The translations under genes and the position numbers were made by a program. The notes below the pieces were generated by a model, which ran no database searches, was not told the DNA's origin, and saw only the letters and a program-made list of their open reading frames with translations. Below, piece after piece: positions 31,091 through 41,078 of a DNA stretch of 64,000 nt; the stretch's first letter is position 1, and every line of letters starts with the position of its first letter. Location: the NCBI GenBank assembly GCA_033807695.1, contig CM066309.1, forward strand, positions 2,852,001 to 2,916,000. Reading direction: 5' to 3'. This stretch comes from Daedaleopsis sinensis. Lineage: Eukaryota; Basidiomycota; Agaricomycetes; Polyporales; Polyporaceae.

Positions 31091-34050
31091 AACCTGCATG
31101 CGGCGCACAGCTGCAGGCCGTGGCGAGACCGCCGCCGCTGACGACATGGTACCTGGCCATGGGCCGTGCTCAGAGTCACAGTACTAATGTGATATCACCA
31201 CCCACGCAATCGCAAGCCTCAAGCCTCTCCAGCCAGAAAGGCTTCGAATCCGGCTTCGAGACGTCTCGACGTCTCGACGTCCCAGTCGAACGGGCCCTGG
31301 AAAAAATTGGCACTCAGCCCGAGCCTCTGGCGGCTCTGCGCGGCAGCGCAAGGCCCTGTCGCCTCGAGCGCAGGCCGCCGTGCGACTGCGACGCGGGGGA
31401 CGCCTGAACGTGGGGCCCCTCGAAATCGCGCTGGGCTCACACGAGCCTTTCTGGCGTGCGTCCCCACCCCTGGGCACCCGGTACCCAGCACTCAGGCCTC
31501 AGGCCACAGGCTCGGGACGTCGAGACGCTTCCCGTTCTGGAAACGCCCCATCCCGGAGGGCCCCCAGCCCCCGTAAGCCCCCTGCTTCCTTCTTCCCTCT
31601 TGTCCCCTCCCTTCCCCTCTGTCCCCCACTCTCTTGGGATGGGCTGGGGTTGGGCTGGGCGTGGTGCGGTGCGGTGCGGTGGCCTTCCCCGCAGGGACGC
31701 GCGCTGCGGCTGGCCTGAGGGATCGGGCAGGCAGGCAGGCAGGTCGATCGCCCGATCGCACACTGGCGACGGTCCCGCGCTCGAAGCCGACGCCCGTGCG
31801 GGCAATACTTACATACGTACGTACTTAACATACATGCTTAGCAGACTCACGCGTCGCCGGGCCCAGACCGCGAGCTTGAAGCTTCGAAGGTTGGGTCGCC
31901 CTCGCCTCGGGGACCTGGGCTGCAGCTGCATGCTGAGCGCAGTTGGCGGCCGGGAGCTGGGGGCTGGGGGCTGGCTGATTCAGCAGATATGCATGTGCGT
32001 GTGCGTGTGCCATGGGCGGGTGCATGCTCGTTGAATTCATTTTGCGCGTTACGGAGGAGAGTCACAGCAGCTGGTAGATCGTAGATAGTAGCCGGGTGCA
32101 CATCTGCATGGACGCCGTGCCGGAGGGATGACTTCATCTTCAGCATCATGCATCACGCCTAGAGAGGCCGTTCTGCGTCCACGCCAATCCGCAATCTGCA
32201 TTGTGTTACTGTATCGTGTATTTGTGTATTGGAACCGGCTGCGGCGTAAAATCTTCGCAAAAATTTCTGCTGTCGCACCGTGCGCGGGCCTGAAGCCAGT
32301 GCGCGCGTCATGGGAGCAGCGAGCCCTGCAAGTGCCTGCGTGCCATAAAGGCGAGCGGTGGGACGCAGCCCCGCATCGCTATGTTGATTGAAGATTGAGC
32401 ATTTGAGAGGACGTACGTACGTATACGTTGACCCGCGGGGGAGTCGAGGGGAGTCATGGCCAGTACTTACGTGGACGCGTGCGGCGTGCGTCCAAACCCC
32501 TTCGAATCGCCGAGGAGCTCGTCGAGATGATCTGTCCGAACAGGTGCGCCCGGGAGGGGGCGCGAAGATTTCGCTCGCTCTGTGCGGTTCTTGCGCGTCG
32601 ATGCCGTCTGGACTTTGATGATGATACACGCCACTGCGGTAACTGCCGCACCCTGCGAGTCTGAGCACAGAGGACTGTGCTCAGGACCAGGGTGCCTGTC
32701 TGCGAGAGATACTTACACACGCTGCTGGCACGGAAGGCCGCAGAGGTGCCCGTTTGCGTTTCGGTGTTCTGGCGACTGACATCGGGGGCCCTTCCTCCCA
32801 TACGGCATGTCCGCGCAGAGGCCTGCGAGGCGTTCGCATTCGCGAACGCTGGGGCCGCGGCACCGGGCTGCTGGGGGCCATGCGACGCTGCGCGAGCTCG
32901 TCCGGCGGAGGAGGGGGCAGGGCCCGGGGCCGTTCTCGCGAGTCTGGGCTCGCTCCGCCTGCGCATGCGATGGGAGAGTGGCCGGGTGGTGGGGACGGGG
33001 AAGAGCAGGAGGCAAGGGAGCCGTGGGCGGACGGCGAGGTGAGCAGTGTTCATGTGGCCAGCGACGGTCGCTTGTCTTCTCCCGCGATGCTTTCTGCTTT
33101 CACGTCAGAATCCGGGCGGAGGCCTGGCGGCCCAACGTGGAATAAGCGTGCAGGCGTGCGTGGGTACGTGATCTGATGTACGTGATCACCGACGTTGATA
33201 TTCGCAGTAGGTGTTTCTCCGTGGCTGCCTCTGCTGCTGCGCGCACACGCACGCGCACACGCACACGCTGCGCCCTCTCGCCCGCCGATGTCGACCGTGA
33301 TAAGCTCGAGTTCGAATTCGCGCTCTCATGCTCGCGTCCGGACGCGTTCGCGGTGATGCATTCCCGAGATACTTACCTGCCGACCCCCGGACACGCGATT
33401 TGCACACAGCTGAGCACGGGGACTCGCCGTTCGTTCTCACCGTACCCGTCCGAGCCTTGTGGAGAGGACGGCCGGGTGGCTGGAGGGGCTGGCGAGTCCA
33501 GAAGGCTCCGCATGCGACTGGTGGCGTAGCGGGTTTCTGATTGGGCTTGCCACTGGTTCCGACGCATCTCCGTGCTATTGTTCCTTTGCGAGTGCGGACC
33601 CGGCGAGGAGGGGGACACGGGCGATGCGACGGCCGCCTGCAGCGGTCGCGGGTGGGATGGGAGGAGACGAGAGGAGGGCGTTGGGAGTGGGCGAGAGCGC
33701 GGGAAGGGGAGGAGACGCGGGGGAGGCGGCGGGGCGGACCGGCGAATAAGAGCGGGTGCTAATCTAATCTATTAGATTGAGTGGGGAGCTGTGTACGTAC
33801 GACCCTGATTGAAGGCGGCGGCGGCTGCACGCTCGCGGGAGCAATTACAGTCGCTGGCCACGCGCCCGCCGGTCCCTCCGCCGCTGCCAGGAGCTGCCAG
33901 GCCGAGTCGGCGGTCGCGCTTCGTCCGCCGCGTCCGACGTCGTCGTCCGCGCAGGCGACGCGACGTCGTTCTGTCCAGGGCCAGGCCCCTCCCGCGCACT
34001 CGTCCGCAGCGGCAATCATCCGACCATCAGCGACGACAGATAAATGCCCT

Positions 34051-34104
34051 CGCACGAGAGTGGCGGGTCGCACGAGAGTGGCGGGTCGCACGAGAGTGGC
34101 GGGC
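34051..34104 (+). repeat. 18-nt tandem repeat, three copies
   Basis: Unit CGCACGAGAGTGGCGGGT at 34051, 34069 and 34087; the last base of the third copy is C. The first two copies are identical. It lies about 490 bp upstream of the WOPR TATA box. Confidence 0.9.
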
Positions 34105-34590
34105 GTGAAGCGGTCAATGCCCGCGCCAATCAGCCCTCGCGAAGAGGACAAGGACAGGCCAGACGCCGGCTGATAAACTTGGGTGGCGTCCCGGGTGGGC
34201 ATGATGGGAAACAGTGCGAGATGGGGGATCACGACCACGATCCCTGCAATCCCTGCACTGGACGCGGATGGACTGGACGCGCGCGGACGCCGATGCTCGC
34301 TGCCCACCGCGCGCGCGCGGCGGCGGGCGACGTCGACTGTCAGATAGCCTCGCTGACGGCTGCTGACGGGGGCCGCCCGCGCATGCGCCTCGGAGCGGGG
34401 TCTGAACGCAGGGAGGGCGCATTCAGACCCCGCCCTGCGGAGTTGGGTTTAATTTTGGGCGGCAAAGTTAATGCAAACTCAATCGGGCCTTCTTGAGATT
34501 CGGGGATCCCCTGCTTGATTTGGGCCCTGGCTCCTGCTTAACCTTTCTTGACGGTCCTCTTAAGGGCCCTATCAGCGCTAAGCGTCCCAT

Positions 34591-34597
34591 TATAAAT
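34591..34597 (+). promoter_or_regulatory. TATA box of the WOPR gene
   Basis: TATAAAT, 70 bp upstream of the ATG at 34661, followed by C/T-rich DNA. This spacing predicts a short 5' UTR of roughly 30-40 nt from this promoter, although a distal start with a long leader is not excluded. Confidence 0.65.
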
Positions 34598-34660
34598 GTC
34601 CCTCCCCGCCCCCTCTGCCGCCCTCTTCTCGACCCATCACCCCCTCCCCTCCCACCCGCC

Positions 34661-36187
34661 ATGCAGCAGCCCACACTGACAAACGTCCGCATACGCTCCA
34701 CCCGCGACGCCCTCCAGATTTTCTATGCCGTCGCTCGCGATATCCTCCCCATGACCACCCGCCGGCTCGATGCCGAGGAGCGCAGGGCGTCAGTCCTTTT
34801 TCCCCTCCCATTCAGTATACCCGATCGCTTATGTCCCTCCTGCAGTATCGCTTCGGGATGCGTCTACATCTGGGAGGAGCGCTGTGCCAACTCTGAGGCC
34901 ACAGGCATGGGCATGGAACGATGGTACGCCACATTCGACCCTCTTCTTCACAGACCTGTCGCGAACTCACCGCGCCAGGACCGACGGCATGGGCTGGGGA
35001 CCGAGCCGTGTACGCGACGTAAGTCCTCTTTAGCCATCGCATTCCGGGCCTCTCTCTCAAGCAACTCCCCCACCTCCTGCAGGAATTTCTCTTCTACCAC
35101 CAACGCGAGACCGAAGTCCATGAAGACCCAAACAACCCCTCTGCGCGCTGGGCGAGCATGATGCGGTACGTCCTTCGACAGCGTTTTTAGGTCGTCGAGC
35201 TGACGGCGGGTCGGTTTGGCTCCAGAAGGCGCGATACACGGGGGAATATGCCGTTCTCTCGGTCGGACGCCGAACGCCTCATAAAGCAGACGTACAGCGT
35301 GCACGTCTCCCTTCCGGCAGACCGTCCGCGGGGCATCACTCGTAAATGGCACCTGAGTACGTGCCGCACCCTCCCTTCTTTGCAGTTGTCCCGTCTGACG
35401 CCTTTCTCCCCTTTCAGCCGCCTACTTCAGTCAGACAACACTCGACAGCCTTGGGACAATCGACTCTATTCCTGGAGTCGGAGACGTTCCCGTACCTGAA
35501 GGCATGTTCAAGAGCGCACGCGCAGGGAAGATCAACAAACGTACAGATCCCATGCCTGTTGAGGACATCGGCGCAGCGACACACGAGCCCTGGGGCATCA
35601 CAATGGGCCCCGGCATGCCCTACGGCGCTGAGCCGCTTCCGAAGTGGTCGACCGAGTCGCCGCAGATGTCACAACCATCGCACCGCGCATATAACGCAGC
35701 ACAGAATGCATACCCGAGCCCTCGAAGCTCGTACGAGTCCGCCGACTACGCACGTCCTCTCACCCACCACACAAACCACTCCGCAGCAGCGCTGCCCGGG
35801 CCTCTGCCGAACCTGCACGACACGGGGCTCAACGGCTACCGCGATCCATCACCATACACCCAGTCCTCGTCTTCGTCCTCTGATCCCGGTACGTCCCCAC
35901 GGACGTTTTCTTCACCGCTCACACCCCCATCGAACGCGCCTCTGCCTTTGAAAGCGGACAAGCCCGGGCCCAAGCTCGTCCCTCTCGCATACCTGCAGAC
36001 GCTCCAGCCCCAACGCCCACGCGACCCGATGGACGAGCTGTATCTGAAGCGGTTCAGGACGCCAGACGCGCAGGACGCGAACCGACACTCGTGGGCCAGT
36101 CTGAACAGGCACAGCTCCCCATACGACCGCCTCAGCGAAGACGAGGCGAAACCGCCATTCGTACGTGACGGCGGCGCGAGGTGGTGA
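34661..36187 (+). CDS. WOPR-domain transcription factor (Wor1/Ryp1/Gti1-Pac2 family)
   Basis: Fungal-specific DNA-binding regulator; relatives act as morphogenetic and virulence switches (Wor1, Ryp1, Sge1, Mit1). About 409 aa. Exons: 34661-34788, 34846-34923, 34979-35018, 35083-35165, 35226-35356, 35418-36187. WOPRa box: an N-terminal strand-helix with DALQIFYAVARDILP and TTRRLDAEERRAI, then SGCVYIWEE, MERWTDGMGWGPSRVRD (the conserved W-TDG-x-W-PSR signature) and FLFYHQRE. WOPRb box: LIKQTYSVHVSL...ITRKWHLTAYFSQ. The C-terminal 240 residues are Ser/Pro rich and disordered, likely the activation region. Introns interrupt the WOPRa core at short intervals. Large gene-free flanks surround it, as at the Candida WOR1 locus. 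Targets are unknown here. Confidence 0.9.
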
Positions 36188-36901
36188 TCAGGCTCCAGAA
36201 CCGCGGGACGAACGACAACGCAGGCACCGCATACGAAAAAGGGGGGTCTGCCTTCCGTCATCCTGCTGGGTTCTTGGCCGCCATCGCCGCGTCAGTCGTG
36301 ACTCGTGGCCCCGTGACTGGACTGCTGGGGGGTGCGCATCGCCCGGCGTCAGCGGTCTAGAACCCGGGCCTTGATTCGACACACCAGCGTGGAGTAGCCG
36401 GCGTCGTGGCCATGCGTCTGCGCATCCTATCGCATCTGCCCGGCCTCCAACAGCGTGGCGCACCCTGGGGACGCAAAATGCAGCAGTCTGGGGGGCGCGG
36501 CCGTCATCAGACGGATACCGGCTCCCGTCAGAATATTACTCGCAATCCACCGATCCACCGTCCGTCTTCCTCCCTCTCCTTCGCTGCCCCAGTCTGCCCC
36601 CGATGCCGGCAACAGTGCGTTCACGGACGCCCTTGCATGTTCTCGTCACGCTCTCTCGATCCCGATCAAGATGCTCTCGCGGTTGTTCTCGGACGTGTAC
36701 ACTAGGATCCTTACTTATTCGCTCCGTACGAGCCCTCTCCCCTCCCCATCCCCTACACCCTGCGCCCCTACACGCCCCCGCAAACGACGTCCCACCTGGA
36801 CTATACCCCTCCCCCATTCCCATCTAGTGTGTGCCCCATGTCTGTCATGCCGCTCGCCCCGTTCCACGATATGATGTCCGTCTATGTCTATGCTTCGCAC
36901 T

Positions 36902-36921
36902 GCATTCTGCATTCTGCATTC
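36902..36921 (+). repeat. Heptamer repeat (GCATTCT)n
   Basis: Three nearly complete copies of GCATTCT. It is the same heptamer family as at 31047-31090. Confidence 0.75.
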
Positions 36922-38068
36922 GTCACGCGTTCTCTCGAACGCTTCCCTCGCTCATCTACACGTCTCCCTTCCCCTCCCCCTCCCCCCTTCCCTTTCCCCG
37001 GATCCCGTCCGCATACCCCGCCACCTGCATCACGCCGCCGTCCACATTGTCATTGCCGACGGACTGCGCTAGCTAGCTGTCGATTGTAACCCGCACGCTG
37101 TACGCCTACATACCATACCCCGCCCCGCCGCGGGCCTGTATTCCACCAGAGATATCCCGGGCTCCCCGCGAGCCTCCCTGCCCTGCCCACCTCCGAGCTG
37201 CCCTGCCCACCTCCGAGCCTCGCCGTCCGCCGTGTACTTACCGTGGTCCGTACTGATGTGACTCGCGTCCGCAAGGGGCCCGCTTCAGTGCTTGCAACTG
37301 CGATTCGCGCAGCCCGCGTCCTGCGGAAGATCTGCGTTGGCATCGGCCTATCATGCGCGGCGCATCACGCTTCAGAGCTTCACGCTTCGACACCCGACAG
37401 CGGTGCGGGGCTGAAACTCCCGCCCCGCCCCCGAGCCCCCCGGCCCCGGGCACGAACTAGTAGAAGAAGAATCGGGAGGCATGGACCCCGGCGGCCGGCG
37501 CCCCCTCCGAGAGCACGCCGCCTCAAACTGAGACCGCACTACGTCCGGCCGCGCCCGAGCCCGCGTCGAGGCCATACAGTGATACATATATGCATACATA
37601 CATACATCATGCATGCGTATACGTACTTGCAGACACATTTGCGTGGATTAGACTTTCGCTTTCGCACTCCGCCTCCTCTCCTCTCCTCAAGGCTCCAGGC
37701 CTCAAGGCTCAGGTTTTTCTCCTCAAGGCTCAGATTTTTCTCCTCCGAGCTCGGACGTCATACAGTTGCGACGTACGACGTACGTACGCATGCGTGTAAA
37801 GGTGTAAAGGTGTAGGTGCATGTCCATCGAGGGCACCCTCCAGCAAGTGCAAGGCGCGCGCGCAAACGGTCGAGACCAGCTGCAGCGTCCGCTCGCACGT
37901 TACGGTTACGCAATCGTCGACTCGGAGTCGGACCCCAAGCGCAAGCGCTCGAGGGTTACAGTTTGCAGGGTTCAGATCTGCTCGGGCTCGAGCTCGAGGC
38001 TCGAGGCCGTCCCCGGACCGGGGCGCAGGTGCACGGTGCCGCGTGCGTGCGCATGCTGAGAGATAAAC

Positions 38069-38076
38069 TTAAAGTT
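38069..38076 (+). promoter_or_regulatory. Candidate WOPR-binding motif TTAAAGTT
   Basis: TTAAAGTT is the core of the published Wor1 binding motif. It occurs about 1.9 kb beyond the stop codon of the WOPR gene in gene-free DNA. Called on an 8-nt match only, so weak. Confidence 0.25.
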
Positions 38077-41000
38077 ATGGTGTCGACGACGTCGACGTCA
38101 GGACCGGTGCGAGCAGGTACGAGGTGCACCGTGCGTCCGACGGGCGAGTCGGACGGTTCAGAAGCTGACGAACGTCAACTTGCTGGGCGAAGCCGTCGCC
38201 GAGTGGGAATGCGTTCACGTTCACGTTCAGTTCGTGCCTTGGCCTCGACATCCACGCGTAGTATAGCGTGGCATACAGAGCACTACTGCAGTAGTGACGC
38301 TCCTCCATCGGGAGCGAGCGCCACGCTATCGACGACATACGTACCCACTGGCGGCTGAGAAGCGGGTTAGCGTATGTGCATTGTGCACAATCACATCGTA
38401 TACGTATACGTATTGCATGCCTAGGATCTTCCGTGCAGATAGAGTGCCTACTTACTCCCGAGTCGTCCGACGGACTTCCGGTATGCAAGCAAGCAGCCCC
38501 GGGCCGTCACAGGCTCGAGGCTCGACGAGAGCAACTACTTACTCCGACACGTACCACCAGTGACGGCAGTGAGTCCGACGAGTGACGCACGGTGGCGGAG
38601 GGTGTCCCACAGCGCGAGTCTAATCGTAACGGGCCTAGCACGGCGGATTTGCGCTAGTCGCGTTTTGACAAGGACATGGCCAGTCCGAGACGCGCGCGGG
38701 CGAATGCCTGGACTTACATAAGATGCATGTCCGTAATGCGGGCTTACCACAACGTTAACCTGGACATATCGCACTAGTACTGCGCCGATTTGTCAACGCA
38801 GAACCGCCCGCGCCCGGATCGTGATAGGGATCCACGCGCCCGTCCTGCTCCCGCTTTCTCAATTGGGCAGCTGTGGTACCGCCTGTACACAGAGGAGAGA
38901 TCACGCGCAGGCGTACCGGACGCCCAGCGTTGACGCGCTCGAGAGCAGGAGCGCACTTGCTCCGTGCGAACTCGGAGGAGATACACATGTAGACGCGTAC
39001 GCTCGCCTTGCAGACCAGTACATACACACGCGAGTAAGTCGTCCGACTTGGACTGCAACCCGCGCGCTGTGTACGGTCGGCTCGCGAGTCGCGTGCAGAG
39101 CGTCACGTAAGTAGCTGCTACCCGAGCCGCTGAGTGACATCCGAGTCCGAGTCCGAACCTTCGCACAGTCAACGGTCGCTAGTCACTAGTCAACGCGCGA
39201 CCGTACGCGCACGACACATCACGGAGCCCCCCGCCCCCGTGCTTCCGCGGTCTTACATCGTAGCCATGCACAACGAGCGGCACTGACATTTTGAGGACAA
39301 GACAATAGTGAGAACAAGGCTCTGCGATCCGAGTCCGGTAAACACAGGTGAACACAGGCACAGTGCGCGCAGTGCCGCGGAGGAGCACGGAAGGCGGCGG
39401 GAGCGCAGAGTGAGACATGGACCCAGGACTGAGCTGGGCATCGAGCCTCATCGAGCCCATCGGGAGCTATTGGGGGGCCGCCGATCTGGGCGCATGGGCG
39501 ACATTCGACCGGGGGCTGCCGGGGGAGGGAGCGGGGGTTGGCTCTCGCGTACGCATCGTAAGTTCACAAGTGGCTACACAGACAGTGTGGTCCCAGGTCA
39601 GCAGACGAGAATGCGCCCCGCGCCAGCGTTTTTGGCATATACATACCTTGTTTTCCGTGTCTAGATTCTAGTGGCAAACTCAGCGAACGTGGGCGGGGAC
39701 GCTAACGCCAACGCCAACGCCGCATCAGGAGATCCACAACTCAACTGGTCGATGCATCAACTGACAACATGAGCTCCAGGGCCGCAGAACTCGAGGGGTG
39801 CAAACGGAATGGTCCCGCGCTCGTCGGGCTGCCGATGGCCCAGCTGAGTACACGGTCTCCCGAGCAGGCAATGGGGGCTCCGTTCAATGACCGGTGCGCC
39901 GCCATTTGTCGCGACGGTATCTGGAATCTGGAATCTGGATTCCGATGGCATGGCCAGGACATCCAGGGGTGCGATTCGCCCCACTTGCAATCAAGTGCTT
40001 AGCCTGATCGCTTGTGGCGATAGCCATATTGCAGCTGAACGTTGAACGTTGAACGTGAACGTTGAGCTTGCAAGGCCTTGGAAGTCTGACGTCGTTATGG
40101 CGTTCATGCGCAATCAGTTAATCAAGCTTCAGTAGGCTTCAGTGCCATGCGCAAGCGAGTGGCGACGAGAGAGGCATATATCGACAGGCACAGAAGCCGC
40201 CTGCGATCCTGGCGGAGGCTAGAAGTCCTCAGCGATCAGCCTCCGGGACTTGTAAAGACATACACCCGTGGTGCGTTTGGGCCATGTCTGGCGGTTTCGC
40301 CTTCGACAGACAGGCCGGTCGAATGGGAAAGTACTGTCATAGAGGAGGAGAATCAGTAAGCGGCGGCGCGCCACCCTCCGAGAGAGTACCCGGACCATAC
40401 ACAGGCGGCGTTGATTCCTGAAAAGTCCTTAGTGGATGCACTGAACGATAGGCATGTCGCTCGCAAGCCCACAGGACGACGGACGACCTCGCCCGCCCAA
40501 GTGCCGTTTATAGATAAATTGAGCCTGGTTCGACCCCGCGTCCAGGGTCCTCCTAGCGTCGGATGCGCATGCGGCACACGGTGCACAAGTAAATGCATAC
40601 ATACCATCGCGAGCCGCGGCCCGCGAGGCGAGGCGAGACAGAGTTCCGGTGGCGAGCATATGCATCTAACTAAACGACGACCGCGGCTCGAGGGCGGCGA
40701 CAGCCTCCGCTCAGGTGCGCACGCGCATTAACTGACTTACTCGCTGCGCCTTACGAGACGCGGCCGTGCGCGTGAACCGCGCCTGCTTTCAGATCGGCAT
40801 TGCAGCACTGAGCAGATTGAATGTTGAACGTTTGAACTTTCGCACTTGGGGCCAATCCCCGCGCGGCCGGGACGCCGTGCGGCGGATGGGGGTGTGCACC
40901 CGGCAGGGCGCGCCAACCGCGAGTGAATTGGTTATGTACACATCCAAGATGAGATTTGAATTGTGGCGCACGACTGGGAGAACGGAGGCTGGAGGGTGAC

Positions 41001-41078
41001 GAGCACTTGGGAATCTGAAGTTTGAACAGCCCGGGCGAGAGCTCGAACGATTTGCATTCGGGCGATTCGCACTGCGAC

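Larger units (their letters stand above)
30352..34590. other. Gene-free 4.2-kb region upstream of the WOPR gene
   Basis: G+C-rich, with many short tandem repeats: GCGTTCT units (31047-31090), ACGTCTCG units (about 31260-31285), GGCAG repeats (31725-31742), TACG runs (31810-31822, 32411-32420), AC/GC-rich dinucleotide-like DNA (33240-33270) and an 18-nt triple repeat (34051-34104). Open frames here are the chance frames expected in G+C-rich DNA: no splice-joined protein with family motifs could be built on either strand. It ends at the WOPR TATA box. Confidence 0.55.
36188..41078. other. Gene-free 4.9-kb region downstream of the WOPR gene
   Basis: No supported gene on either strand. It contains pyrimidine-rich DNA (36540-37030), GCATTCT units (36902-36921), CATA/TACG-like runs (37584-37612, 37770-37790), a direct GAACGTT repeat (40037-40064), many ACTTAC hexamers (minus-strand GTAAGT) and a TTAAAGTT motif at 38069. 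Frames above 100 codons are G+C-driven. The MutY gene ends at 41079. Confidence 0.5.

Noticed and set aside
30352..34590. A possible centromere or telomere-like repeat region
   Set aside because: Repeats are short and mixed, with no long arrays, no A/T-rich core and no telomeric TTAGGG repeats.
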